64,000 nt of DNA from Haloplanus sp. Its GTDB lineage: Archaea > Halobacteriota > Halobacteria > Halobacteriales > Haloferacaceae. Made by a program: the position numbers and the translations under genes. Of this stretch, positions 34,237 to 43,328 are shown piece after piece (position 1 is the first letter of the stretch; every line of letters starts with the position of its first letter). Location: NCBI RefSeq assembly GCF_028275055.1, contig NZ_JAQCNJ010000025.1:1-64000 (forward strand), read 5' to 3'. Below the pieces are notes generated by a model that did no database searches, was not told the origin of the DNA, and saw nothing but the letters and a program-made list of their open reading frames with translations.

Positions 34237-35343
34237 TCAAACGGTTCGGCGAAGGCGGGTGAGGGCGTGGTAGCCGACAACGCCGACGACAAAGGCGACG
34301 CCGACGTTTGTCAGAAGGGCGACGACACCGACGGCACCGGTCAGGAGGGGGTCGTCGGTGTCGACGCCGGCCCGGCCGAGTTCGACGGCGACGAGGGCGA
34401 GCACGACCCCAAGAACGGCCATCGGGAACGCCGCGACGGCGTCGACGGCAACGAGCGCGAGGAGGACGTAGCCCCCGCCCAGAAGCAGGTTCGAGGTGGC
34501 GGTTCGCGCACCGAAAGCGTACTTCCCGGCGACGCCCCCGCTCCCGTGACACATGGGCATCGCGCCGAGGGGGAGAGCGAGCAGATTCATCAGTCCCATA
34601 CTCGCCGAGAGGTCGTCCGGCGACGTATCGGCGTCAAAGTACTCCCCGACCAGCAGTGACGTGGCGACGGCGGCGTTTCCGACGGTCATCGCCAGCTGAC
34701 CGAGCGTCGCGCCGAGGGTGTTCCGGGAAAGGGAGAGACTCGCCGGGTCGACGAGAACGAGCGACGGAAGTCGTGGGGTGATCGACCCGGCCGCCGAAAC
34801 GGCGAGCACACCGCCGAGAAGGAGGACCGCAAGCGGTGCGAGGCGCCGGTAGCCAACGAGGACGGCCACAAGGGCGACGACCCCCGAGGCGGCCGCGAGC
34901 GTGGGGTCTGCAAGCCCTGTCGTCACGCCGGTCCGCAGGAGGATCAACCCGACACCGAGTTGGATGCCGCGGACGACCGGTTCGCCGACGTACGGAGCCA
35001 GCCGATCCAATCCGCCCGCGCGGCCGACGACCAACAAGACACCGCCGGCGAGCAGGCCGGCCATGACGTACTCGCCGGTCGAGAGCCCGCCGGCGATTAC
35101 CAACGCCGCGAGGGCCTTCATCGGCTCAACGGACATCGGGTAGCCGTAATGAAGCCCCCAGACGACCTGGAAGACGCCGAAGCCGAGCAACAACCGAGCG
35201 AGCGAGAGGTCGGTGAGCGCCGCGACGGCGACGACGATAGGGAGCACGGTCACCGCATCGCCCACCGCACCGGTCACCTCCCCGAAGTCGACCTCGAACC
35301 GCGACCTCGACTTCGCGTACCGTTCCCGTTCCGGCGTTCCCAT
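34237..35343 (-). CDS. MOT1-type molybdate/sulfate permease
   Basis: A 368-residue protein with about ten hydrophobic segments. The family signature PMSVEPMKALAALVIAGG (residues about 70-87) and the N-terminal TGAVGDAVTVLPIVV identify the MFS_MOT1/SLC26-like group of molybdate or sulfate transporters. A second signature is GAMPMCHGSGGVAGKYAFG. A minus-strand TATA box (TTCTTTATGTA, 35364-35375) lies about 25 bases before the ATG, so the mRNA is leaderless. The AOR elsewhere in the window needs tungsten or molybdenum, but it is not linked here. Confidence 0.9.
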   Translation of the reverse strand: MGTPERERYAKSRSRFEVDFGEVTGAVGDAVTVLPIVVAVAALTDLSLARLLLGFGVFQVVWGLHYGYPMSVEPMKALAALVIAGGLSTGEYVMAGLLAGGVLLVVGRAGGLDRLAPYVGEPVVRGIQLGVGLILLRTGVTTGLADPTLAAASGVVALVAVLVGYRRLAPLAVLLLGGVLAVSAAGSITPRLPSLVLVDPASLSLSRNTLGATLGQLAMTVGNAAVATSLLVGEYFDADTSPDDLSASMGLMNLLALPLGAMPMCHGSGGVAGKYAFGARTATSNLLLGGGYVLLALVAVDAVAAFPMAVLGVVLALVAVELGRAGVDTDDPLLTGAVGVVALLTNVGVAFVVGVVGYHALTRLRRTV

Positions 35344-35651
35344 CGCCGCGGTCTACCCCTCCGATACATAAAGAAGTATTGAAAAACTTATACAAACTAC
35401 GATCGGGACGATACGTTACGTATTTCGGTTACACCAGAATGGGACAGGGGTTCGGCAAGGGTCGAGCCGTCCCGTCGGGGGTGACGACCGCTACCGACGG
35501 TATAAACTGTTTGAACCATTCTGTGTCGGTTGTAAAACGAGGTGAACGACACGACCGATTCCGCTGGGGGTTCGAACACACCTGAAGCCAGTCCAACGAT
35601 TTGACCGTTATATGAACGTGGAGTGGAAAGGGGCGGGTGGAGCCAGTCATC
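35344..35651. other. 308-bp intergenic region
   Basis: It holds the MOT1 promoter at its left end and a TATA-like CGTTATATGAAC around 35606-35617 that can serve the small gene on the right. I see no gene in the middle. Confidence 0.45.
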
Positions 35652-35909
35652 ATGTCCGTCCCCGAGTCCACCGCCGTTGCACGCACCGCCGTTGAGTCGC
35701 TCTCGGTCCCCACGGTCCTCCGGCGGGCCGCGTCGCTTGCGGCGCGGGCCGTTCGCTTCGTCGCGTTCTGGCTGGCGGCGCTTCTCCCGTTCAGTTATCT
35801 CCCCCTGCTGGCGACGGGACTGGCCGCCACACACCAGTTCGCCTTCGGCGGACTGGTCGGTCTCAACGCCGTCGCGTTCGTGATGGGGCACTCACACAAC
35901 ACGGAGTGA
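35652..35909 (+). CDS. Small membrane protein, haloarchaeal, unknown function
   Basis: An 85-residue protein. The start is ATG 35652 (MSVPESTAVART); a GTG five codons earlier is possible. It has two hydrophobic stretches (FVAFWLAALLPFSYLPLLA and HQFAFGGLVGLNAVAFVM) and ends in a polar HSHNTE tail. Upstream is a plausible TATA box. No known family function. It precedes hisD by about 90 bases but need not be in the same transcript. Confidence 0.65.
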   Translation: MSVPESTAVARTAVESLSVPTVLRRAASLAARAVRFVAFWLAALLPFSYLPLLATGLAATHQFAFGGLVGLNAVAFVMGHSHNTE

Positions 35910-35998
35910 GCCGCGGTGGGGCAGACCCGGTGATGGACTCGACTCCCGTGGGCGGGCGGACCGGAATCCCTTTTCGACCGCCGGCGTAACCCGACGAC

Positions 35999-37267
35999 AT
36001 GGAAGTACGCGAAATCGAAGCGCTCGGGCCCGAAGAGCGCGCCGCGCTGTTCGGCCGCGACGCCGGCGTCGAGGAGGTCCGGAACGACGTCCGCAGGATC
36101 GTCGGTCGGGTTCGGGACGAGGGTGACGTGGCGGTACGGGAGTTCTGTCGCGAGTTCGACGGCGTCGAGGTCGGGAACATAGACGTGACCGACGCGGCCG
36201 AACGGGCCCACGAACGCGTCGACGACGACCTGCTGGACGCGATCCGGGCGGCCGCGGACAACGTCCGCGAGTTCCACGAGAAACAACTGCCCGCGGACTG
36301 GCGTGAGGACTTCGACGGGCGGGAACTCGGGCGACGATTTCGGCCGCTTGAACGGGTCGGCGTCTACGTCCCCGGCGGCGCGGCCGCCTACCCGTCGAGT
36401 GCGCTGATGGGGGTCGTCCCCGCGACGGTGGCTGGCGTCGGCCACGTCGCCGTCGCCACCCCACCCGCCGAGGAGATGAACGACGCGACACTCGCGGCTA
36501 TCCACGAGGCGGGAGCGGACGTCGTCTACAGCATCGGGGGAGCACAGGGTGTCGCCGCACTGGCATACGGCACCGAAACCGTCGACGCCGTCCAGAAGAT
36601 CGTCGGGCCGGGCAACCGGTGGGTGACCGCCGCCAAGGCCGAGGTGCGGGGTAATGTCGATATCGACTTTCTCGCCGGACCGAGCGAGGTGCTCGTCATC
36701 GCGGATGAGACGGCGGATCCCGCGTTCGTCGCCGCGGAGCTGCTCGCACAGGCCGAACACGACCCCCACGCGTCGGTCGTCGCGGTGACCGCCGATCCGG
36801 CCCTCGCCGACGCGGTGGCCGAGGCGGTCGACGACCAACTGCCGGACTGCGGGCGCCGCGAGACGGTCGAGGCCGCCCTCAACAACGATGCCAGCGGAGT
36901 TCTTCTCGCGCGGTCGATGTCCGAGGCGGTGCTGTTCGCCGAGGAGTACGCGGCCGAACACCTCTCGATCCAAGCCGAGGACGACGAGGCGGTACTCGAT
37001 CGCATCGACAGCGCCGGAAGCGTCTTTCTCGGGCCGTACACACCGGTTGCGGCGGGGGACTACGCCTCCGGCACCAACCACGTCCTGCCGACTGGCGGCG
37101 GGGCGAGGCGCTTTGGCGGGCTGTCCGCCGAGACGTTTCTCCGGTCGACAACGGTCCAGCGTCTCGACAAAGAGGCCCTCACCGACCTCTCGGAGACGAT
37201 CACGACCCTCGCGGGGGCGGAAGGACTCGACGCACACGCCGAGAGCGTTCGTCGGCGTTTCGAGTAG
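35999..37267 (+). CDS. hisD: Histidinol dehydrogenase
   Basis: Catalyses the last two steps of histidine synthesis, L-histidinol to L-histidine, with zinc and NAD. The 422 residues include the ERVGVYVPGGAAAYPSSALM block, the zinc/substrate motif VDFLAGPSEVLV-like DIDFLAGPSEVLVIAD, EAEHDPHAS-type AQAEHDPHAS, and the C-terminal GTNHVLPTGGGARRFGGLS. All are typical. The gene stands away from other his genes, as usual in haloarchaea. Confidence 0.97.
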   Translation: MEVREIEALGPEERAALFGRDAGVEEVRNDVRRIVGRVRDEGDVAVREFCREFDGVEVGNIDVTDAAERAHERVDDDLLDAIRAAADNVREFHEKQLPADWREDFDGRELGRRFRPLERVGVYVPGGAAAYPSSALMGVVPATVAGVGHVAVATPPAEEMNDATLAAIHEAGADVVYSIGGAQGVAALAYGTETVDAVQKIVGPGNRWVTAAKAEVRGNVDIDFLAGPSEVLVIADETADPAFVAAELLAQAEHDPHASVVAVTADPALADAVAEAVDDQLPDCGRRETVEAALNNDASGVLLARSMSEAVLFAEEYAAEHLSIQAEDDEAVLDRIDSAGSVFLGPYTPVAAGDYASGTNHVLPTGGGARRFGGLSAETFLRSTTVQRLDKEALTDLSETITTLAGAEGLDAHAESVRRRFE

Positions 37268-37334
37268 CCGGCGTAACGACGAGTCGTTACATCCTCCCGT
37301 CAGGGTTAACACGCTTGACCCTGTAACCACGTTT

Positions 37335-37700
37335 ATGAGCACCGAAACCGTGGACGGGACGACCGACCGGGTCGTCGAAATCACCCCCGACGCGGCGGAT
37401 CAAGCGTTGTCGCTGATGGACCGGGAGGGGATGGACTCGGACATCGGCGGACTGCGCCTGTTCGTCCAACAGGGTGGCTGTGCCGGACTCTCGTACGGAA
37501 TGCGATTCGACGACGAACCGGAAGACGATGATATGATAATCGAAGCACACGACCTCCGAGTGTTCGTCGACCCGGCCAGTGCCGACTACATCGGCGGATC
37601 GGTGCTTGACTTCGAGTCGGGGTTACAGGCCGAGGGATTTCACGTTGAGAACCCGAACGTCGTCTCCGAGTGTGGCTGTGGCGAGTCCTTCCGGACCTGA
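37335..37700 (+). CDS. Iron-sulfur cluster carrier of the HesB/IscA/ErpA family
   Basis: A 121-residue A-type carrier that delivers Fe-S clusters to target proteins. The three conserved cysteines are Cys49 (QQGGCAGLSYG), Cys113 and Cys115 (SECGCGESF). The start at ATG 37335 (MSTETVDGTTDR) fits the family. It follows hisD by about 70 bases and probably has its own promoter. Confidence 0.95.
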   Translation: MSTETVDGTTDRVVEITPDAADQALSLMDREGMDSDIGGLRLFVQQGGCAGLSYGMRFDDEPEDDDMIIEAHDLRVFVDPASADYIGGSVLDFESGLQAEGFHVENPNVVSECGCGESFRT

Positions 37701-37976
37701 CGTGTCGCCCGGGGAGTATACCACACCGGCCGACACAGTCGTCTACGTCCACCGCGATGTCGCGAGCGTGGCCCCGAGGCCGAGTTTTCTCACCGTATCG
37801 GAGTGACCGATAGGGCCGCCGTAGCGGGTGCGGGACGTTCGACAACGCGGGTAACGCGACGGGTCACGTCAAATGCACTCCGTGGCACCCATCCGAATCC
37901 GGACCGCTGGGACGCGGCGCACGAGTAATGAGAGTGTGGTAACACTTATCATCCGACACCCCGTATATGACGATAC

Positions 37977-38309
37977 ATGGCCCCTGTTACCATGCCACCC
38001 ATAGAGGAGGCACGAGACATCTTCCGGCGCCTTGGCTACTCGGTCAAGGACGACGGGGGCGAACTCCGTGCCGAGCGAAAATGGCGGACCGTCCACGTGA
38101 CCGCACTCGACGCCGATGAAGCGTCGTCGCCCCGAACACTCCGGGCCGACGGAGGGCGAGCGGAGTATCGGCTCCGATGTTTCGTCACGTGGATGACCGC
38201 TGCAGGGGACCTGCGAGACCGTCTCAGCCGTCTCGATCCGGCGTACGAGTGGGCGGTCATCGGCGTCGAGGACGACGGCTACGAGGTTGTCGACAGCGTG
38301 GTCGCCTGA
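37977..38309 (+). CDS. Small conserved haloarchaeal protein, unknown function
   Basis: A 110-residue soluble protein (MAPVTMPPIEEARDIFRRLG ... WAVIGVEDDGYEVVDSVVA) with mixed alpha/beta character and no membrane helix. Its coding composition and a TATA-like ACACTTATC upstream near 37944 support it. It resembles widespread haloarchaeal proteins of unknown function; no activity is inferred. Confidence 0.75.
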   Translation: MAPVTMPPIEEARDIFRRLGYSVKDDGGELRAERKWRTVHVTALDADEASSPRTLRADGGRAEYRLRCFVTWMTAAGDLRDRLSRLDPAYEWAVIGVEDDGYEVVDSVVA

Positions 38310-38396
38310 GCCCGCGACAGCGTGATCGCCCGAGAACAACGGTATTACCCACCGTTCCTCCACGAGTTCACCTACCGAGCGGTCCCGACGTAACGT

Positions 38397-38945
38397 ATGC
38401 TCGACGTGTTACAGTCGTCGCTCGTCCGGGGTGTGTTCGCCGACTTCCTGAGTCGACTGGTCGACGCCGTGCCGACGCTTATCACGGGCGTTGTCTTTCT
38501 CGTGTCGGCGGCGCTCCTCGTCAAACTCGTTTTGGCCGTCCTGAAGACGGCGCTCGCCCGAGCGATGGCCGGGGAATCGCCCGTCTACCGCCGGTTTATA
38601 TCGACAGTCGTCGCGGGCTCTCTCTGGTTCGGAGTCGGGCTTTCGACGCTTTCGGTGGTCGGTCTCGACGGCATTGCGACGTCGCTGGGGACCGCCGCCG
38701 GCTTTCTCGCCCTCGGTGTCTCATATGCGACCAGCGAGATGATTGCGGACGCGGTGGCCGGGGTGTATCTCCTGCGGGACCCCGATTTCGAGGCCGGCGA
38801 CCGCATCCGCGTCGACAGCATGGAGGGTATCGTCGAATCGATCGAACTCCGGAAGACCCGGTTCAGCGTCAAGGGCGACACCGTCGTCCGCGGGAACGCC
38901 GACATCGAAGCCGGGTGGACGAAGGTCGGCACCGAGAAGGCGTGA
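38397..38945 (+). CDS. Short MscS-family mechanosensitive channel
   Basis: A 182-residue protein with three hydrophobic segments followed by the MscS pore helix/beta domain (GTAAGFLALGVSYATSEMIADA and LRDPDFEAGDRIRVDSMEGI). It keeps the beta domain to VKGDTVVRGNADIEAGW and then stops. The larger C-terminal alpha/beta vestibule of E. coli MscS is missing. Short members like this are known in haloarchaea; it may gate or need a partner. Confidence 0.88.
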   Translation: MLDVLQSSLVRGVFADFLSRLVDAVPTLITGVVFLVSAALLVKLVLAVLKTALARAMAGESPVYRRFISTVVAGSLWFGVGLSTLSVVGLDGIATSLGTAAGFLALGVSYATSEMIADAVAGVYLLRDPDFEAGDRIRVDSMEGIVESIELRKTRFSVKGDTVVRGNADIEAGWTKVGTEKA

Positions 38946-39001
38946 GTCCTGTTTTCACGCCGTCCGGATAACTTATGCCCGGTGGCCACGGACATGATCG
39001 T

Positions 39002-39952
39002 ATGTTCGTTGGCCACGCCGCTCTGGCCTTTGCCCTCGTGGCCAGCGTCGCACTCGCCAGCGGGTGGGACGCCGACCGGGTGTTCGCCGTTGGCTTTCTC
39101 GCGGCCGGGTTTGCCACACTCCCCGACGTCGATATGGCGTACGCCGTCGTCGGTGTTGCGGGTGTCGTAGGCGGCGACAGCCTGACGCTTGCGAGTGCGT
39201 TCTGGTCGACCGGGAACCTCGTCCATCGCGCCGTGACACATTCGCTCGTCCTAGCAGGGCCGGTTGCCCTGCTTGCCGCGCTCCGAACCGCCGCCGCCCA
39301 TCGCGTTCGGTGGCTCTCGGTCCCGCTCGCGGTTCTCGTGGTCGGCGCCGTCGGCGCCGTCAGCGGGGCGCTCGGAACCATGGTGACGCTCCTGTTCGTT
39401 CTCGGTGCTGTCGCCCTCGGCGAGGTCGTCGCCCGTCACACGAGCCTCGGCATCCGGCACGTCTTCGTCGCCGGACTGGTCGGCCTCCTCTCCCACCCGT
39501 TCGGCGACCTCCTCACCGGAGAGCCGCCGGCCATGTTCTACCCGATCGATGTGACGCTCGTTGGGGAGCGCCTCGCCCTCTCGGCCGACCCGACCCTCCA
39601 TCTCCTCGGCGCGTTCGGCGTCGAACTCGTGACGATTTGGGCGGCCGTGATCGTCGGCTGTGCCGTTGCCGGCCTTCGACCGACGACCGCAATCAGACCG
39701 CGGGCGACGCTCGGCGCGGGCTACGCGGCGAGCATCGTTCTCATCCCGGCCCCGACACTCGACCTCTCGTACCCGTTCGTGTTCACCGTGCTCTGTGTCG
39801 GTGCCCTCGGTCTCCGCCCACGGATCCGGTTCGAGAACGCCCGCCGACCGACGATCGAATCGCCAGGCTGGCTCCCAGCACTCGTCACCGGCCTGTCGGC
39901 CATCACGGTCGCGTGGCTCGCGTACGGCCTCGTCTACGTGGTCGTTGGCTGA
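39002..39952 (+). CDS. DUF457 / YdjM-like membrane-bound metal-dependent hydrolase
   Basis: A 316-residue integral membrane protein. The start is ATG 39002 (MFVGHAALAFAL), about 30 bases after a TATA-like ATAACTTATG; nine upstream codons are also open. Family motifs are FVGHAALAF at the N-terminus, FATLPDVDMAY, HRAVTHSLVLAG and SHPFGDLLTGEPP. The conserved His and Asp residues suggest a metal site in the membrane face. At least eight hydrophobic segments are present. No substrate is known. Confidence 0.88.
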   Translation: MFVGHAALAFALVASVALASGWDADRVFAVGFLAAGFATLPDVDMAYAVVGVAGVVGGDSLTLASAFWSTGNLVHRAVTHSLVLAGPVALLAALRTAAAHRVRWLSVPLAVLVVGAVGAVSGALGTMVTLLFVLGAVALGEVVARHTSLGIRHVFVAGLVGLLSHPFGDLLTGEPPAMFYPIDVTLVGERLALSADPTLHLLGAFGVELVTIWAAVIVGCAVAGLRPTTAIRPRATLGAGYAASIVLIPAPTLDLSYPFVFTVLCVGALGLRPRIRFENARRPTIESPGWLPALVTGLSAITVAWLAYGLVYVVVG

Positions 39953-39960
39953 AAGAGCGC

Positions 39961-41007
39961 TCAGTAGCCCCGGGAGATGAGGTACTCGGCGATGTCTTCG
40001 AGCATCGACCGGGCCTCGTTGTCCGGGAGCGCCTTGAGATCCGACTTACTCCGCTCGACGAGCGATCGGGCCTTCTCGCGGGCGTACTCGATGCTTCCGG
40101 CCTGTTCGAGCGTTCCGACCGCGGCCTCAACGGCTTCGTCGGTCAGCGACGTGGCGTCGTCGGCGTCGACGAGGCCGTCGACATCGACGCCCTGCTGGCG
40201 AGCGTGGAGCGTAATGAGCGTCTCTTTGTTTTCGACGAGGTCGGAGCCACGTTGCTTGCCGAGATGCTCCGACGGGACCGTCAGGTCGAGCACGTCGTCT
40301 TGGATCTGGAAGGCCGATCCCGAGTGGATGCCGTAGTCATAAAGCGCGTCCACCACGTCGTCGTCGGCGTCGAGCAGGATCGCTGGCGTCGCGGCGGCGT
40401 CGCCGTACAGCACCGCGGTCTTTGACTCGACCATCTCCAAATACTCCTCGGGAAGCACCGTTTTCCGGTGTTCGAACTCGACGTCGAGGGCCTGTCCCTC
40501 ACAGATACGGGTGCAGGTGTTCGCGAGCATCCGCATCGCCTCAAGCCCGTTCGCGGGGGCGGCTCCCGTCTCGGCCATGATCTCGAAGGCGGTGGAGTAG
40601 AGCGTATCCCCCGCCAGAATGGCGGTATCGACATCGTATGCCTCGTGGACAGCGGGAACGCCCCGGCGGAGGGGGTCGTCGTCCATGATATCGTCGTGAA
40701 TGAGCGTAAAGGACTGAATGATCTCGAGGCTTACAGCCCCGGCCATCACGTCCACCTTGACGCCGTCGGCGGTGGGAAACGCCCGGTAGTCGACGGAGAG
40801 CGGCGGCACGTCCGCGACAGCCTCGGCGGCCAAAAGCGAGACGGTCGGCCGGAGACGCTTGCCACCCGCCTTCAGCAGGTAGCGTGAGGCCTCGTACAGC
40901 CGTTCGGGTGCCGCGAGTGGGAGGTCCTCGTCGATTGCCGCGTTGACCTGCCCGCGACGCTCCCGAACCGCCGCGAGCACCCGCTCTTCCGTCGGATCGG
41001 TCGTCAT
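39961..41007 (-). CDS. idsA: Geranylgeranyl diphosphate synthase
   Basis: Trans-prenyltransferase making C20 (or C25) chains for archaeal lipids. The 348-residue product has the first aspartate-rich motif [12 protein letters not shown] and the second DDVLD (IQDDVLDLT), plus [12 protein letters not shown] and LIHDD. The residues before the first motif set chain length; they are compatible with GGPP. It overlaps the RNase J gene by four bases, an arrangement common in haloarchaea. Confidence 0.95.
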   Translation of the reverse strand: MTTDPTEERVLAAVRERRGQVNAAIDEDLPLAAPERLYEASRYLLKAGGKRLRPTVSLLAAEAVADVPPLSVDYRAFPTADGVKVDVMAGAVSLEIIQSFTLIHDDIMDDDPLRRGVPAVHEAYDVDTAILAGDTLYSTAFEIMAETGAAPANGLEAMRMLANTCTRICEGQALDVEFEHRKTVLPEEYLEMVESKTAVLYGDAAATPAILLDADDDVVDALYDYGIHSGSAFQIQDDVLDLTVPSEHLGKQRGSDLVENKETLITLHARQQGVDVDGLVDADDATSLTDEAVEAAVGTLEQAGSIEYAREKARSLVERSKSDLKALPDNEARSMLEDIAEYLISRGY

Positions 41008-42356
41008 TCCACCAGTTGAATCATGTTGCCGTTGCGCGTGATATGCAGGTCACGACCCACGGCGTAGCCCTGTCCCTCCACTAGATCGACGTAGGGCGCG
41101 TACCCTTCGAGGCTTTGGTGGGCGGGAATGACGTGTTGTGGCTGCAACGCCTGCAGCATCTCGTAGTGGCCTTCCTCTCGGAGGTGGCCCGAGACGTGGA
41201 TGTCGTCGTAGATGCGCGCGCCCTGCATACGGAGCAGGCGCTCGGACTGGTAGCGCTGTCCCTCGTTGGTCGGCTCCGGAATCACGCGGGCCGAGAACAT
41301 CACCTTGTCGCCGTCCTCCAGTTCGTACGGCGTCTCGCCGCGGCCCATCCGCGTCAACATCGCGCGCGGTTCGCCCTGATGGCCCGTCACGATGGGCAGA
41401 AAGTTCTCCTTGCCCTCCTTCATGATCCGTTTGAACGTGCGGTCGACCGACTTGCGGTGGCCGTACATCCCGAGGTCATCGGGGAAATCCACGAAGTCGA
41501 GCCGTTCGGCGGTGCCCGAGTACTTCTCCATCGACCGGCCGAGCAGAACCGGCTGGCGGCCGATGTCCTTTGCGAACTCAACCAGACTGGAAACGCGGGC
41601 GATGTGTGAACTGAACGTCGTGGCGACGATGCCGCCGTCGTAGTCCTCCACGGAGTACATCGTGTCACGGAGATGTTTGCGTGCGACGGACTCGCTGGGG
41701 GTTCGGCCCTTCCGACCCGCGTTGGTGCAGTCCTCGATGTAACAGAGAACACCCTCGCCCTCGCGACCGATCTCGCGAAACCGCTTCATATCGATCGGGT
41801 CGCCGATGACCGGTGTGTGGTCCATCCGTTTGTCGAGGCCGTAGACGACCGACCCCTCGGGTGTGTGGAGCACCGGGTTGATGGCGTCGATGATCGAGTG
41901 GGTGACGTTGACGAACTCGAGATCGACCCTGCCCGAGTCGCCGATAGACATCGTCTCGCCCGCGTCCATCTTGGTCAGATCGTTGTCGACGTTGAACTTG
42001 TTCTCGCCGTCGATCTGTTGTTTCACCAGTTCGATGGTAAACGGCGTCGCGACGATGGGGGCGTCGTAGCGGTGTGCCAGTTTGCTGATCGCGCCGATGT
42101 GGTCGAGGTGACCGTGGGTCGGGACGATGGCCTGTACGTCGCCTTCGAGATCGCTCATCACCCGGTCGTCGGGGATGGCACCCATGTCGATCAGGTCGAG
42201 ACTGTGCATCTGTTCGGTTTCGACGTTGTCGTGGATCAGCACCTGCGAGAGGTTCAGACCCATATCGAAGATAACGACATCGTCGCCGGCACGGACGGCA
42301 GTCATCTGCCGACCGACCGCTTCGTAACCGCCGATTGTTGCGATTTCTATTTCCAT
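41004..42356 (-). CDS. rnj: Ribonuclease J
   Basis: Metallo-beta-lactamase/beta-CASP exo/endoribonuclease. The 450 residues contain the zinc motif THGHLDH (80-86) and a second HS/DH set, and the beta-CASP motifs FSSHIARV and [10 protein letters not shown]. The C-terminal [15 protein letters not shown] and [14 protein letters not shown] are typical of archaeal RNase J. It is upstream of and overlaps idsA. A long leader with repeats and a hairpin lies upstream (42357-42604). Confidence 0.95.
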   Translation of the reverse strand: MEIEIATIGGYEAVGRQMTAVRAGDDVVIFDMGLNLSQVLIHDNVETEQMHSLDLIDMGAIPDDRVMSDLEGDVQAIVPTHGHLDHIGAISKLAHRYDAPIVATPFTIELVKQQIDGENKFNVDNDLTKMDAGETMSIGDSGRVDLEFVNVTHSIIDAINPVLHTPEGSVVYGLDKRMDHTPVIGDPIDMKRFREIGREGEGVLCYIEDCTNAGRKGRTPSESVARKHLRDTMYSVEDYDGGIVATTFSSHIARVSSLVEFAKDIGRQPVLLGRSMEKYSGTAERLDFVDFPDDLGMYGHRKSVDRTFKRIMKEGKENFLPIVTGHQGEPRAMLTRMGRGETPYELEDGDKVMFSARVIPEPTNEGQRYQSERLLRMQGARIYDDIHVSGHLREEGHYEMLQALQPQHVIPAHQSLEGYAPYVDLVEGQGYAVGRDLHITRNGNMIQLVE

Positions 42357-42604
42357 GGTTTTCGGTTCCCGAGCATCGAAACGCCACTAACGTGGCACGC
42401 TGCTCATGCAAATCCCGTCTGGGGGTCACCGGCCCCGGCTGCTCACGGCACGTCGGTCGCGCCGGCGCCGGCGTCTCACGGCACGTCGGTCGTTGGTCCC
42501 CGCGTGCGACACACCGCGTGTCGCACTTACCCGCGGGCTACTGGTACGTCACCGTACGCCCCGGGGTAATAAAAAACTACGTGGGTCCGTCGCGCCGGCG
42601 ACGG
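42357..42604. promoter_or_regulatory. RNase J leader with direct repeats and a hairpin
   Basis: An 18-base direct repeat CTCACGGCACGTCGGTCG occurs at 42442-42459 and 42475-42492. A perfect hairpin GTGCGACAC/GTGTCGCAC spans 42504-42526. A minus-strand T-rich/TATA stretch (GTAGTTTTTTATTACC, about 42565-42580) can be both the terminator of the preceding HAD gene and the promoter of rnj, giving a leader of about 190 bases containing all these elements. Confidence 0.5.
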
Positions 42605-43141
42605 CTACAGATCGTCGACGAACTCGAAGGCGACGCCGGCGCGGTCGGCGGTGGTCGCGTCACGTTCCGAGTCGCCGACAAACAGCGCCGAGGCGGGATC
42701 AACCCCGAGGCGGTCGAGGGTCGCGAGCAGGGGTTTCGGATCGGGTTTGTGCGTCGGCACCGAATCCCGGCCGACGACCGAACCGACGTGATCAAGAAGG
42801 CCGTGGCGGTCGAGTGCGCGTCTGCAGGCGGTCTCGGCGTTGAGCGAGCAGACGCCGACCGGGACGTCCCGTTTTGCGACCCGGTCGGCAAGGGGGAGCC
42901 GAACCGAGCGCTCGGCCCCGCGGCGCTCGTGGGCCGTGAGCACCGACTCCAGTTCCTCCGCAAGGCCGTGTTCCGGGGCTGTCTCGAACAACGACCAGAG
43001 GTCGGCGTCCGCGGCGTCGACACCCGCGTCGGCGAACACCGCCGTGGCGTCGCGGGCGGCGGCGTCCCAGTTGACCGTCAGCCGAACCAACGTCCCGTCG
43101 AGGTCGTACACCACAGCCCCGTGGTCGGTACGAGAGGTCAC
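42605..43141 (-). CDS. HAD-superfamily hydrolase
   Basis: A 178-residue phosphatase-like protein. The start is GTG 43141 (VTSRTDHGAVVYDLDGTLVR), since the longer open frame upstream is basic and not coding. HAD motif I is YDLDGTLV, motif III is around HKPDPKPLL, and motif IV is FVGDSERDATTADRAG. Motif II (VGVCSLN) is in a slightly degenerate context. Probably acts on small phosphomonoesters such as phosphoglycolate; not proven. Confidence 0.87.
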   Translation of the reverse strand: MTSRTDHGAVVYDLDGTLVRLTVNWDAAARDATAVFADAGVDAADADLWSLFETAPEHGLAEELESVLTAHERRGAERSVRLPLADRVAKRDVPVGVCSLNAETACRRALDRHGLLDHVGSVVGRDSVPTHKPDPKPLLATLDRLGVDPASALFVGDSERDATTADRAGVAFEFVDDL

Positions 43142-43328
43142 GACCCGAAGGAGGAGCGCCCGGGCAATGTGGGCTTCGGTCGCGGTGGCGGGGCGTGAAC
43201 ACCCGCGTCGGCGTGGCCCAGTCACCGGTCGTTGGAGTCGGGTGGCCCGGCTGATCGGCCGCCGGTGCAAAGCCGGATCGACCGTGACAGCCAGTGGTAT
43301 TTTACAACCGGCCGATATGGATGCGCCT

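Noticed and set aside
32723..34552. A 609-codon minus-strand open frame opposite ggt
   Set aside because: Arginine-rich shadow of gamma-glutamyltransferase.
35795..37384. A 529-codon minus-strand open frame opposite hisD
   Set aside because: Shadow of histidinol dehydrogenase with no recognisable domain.
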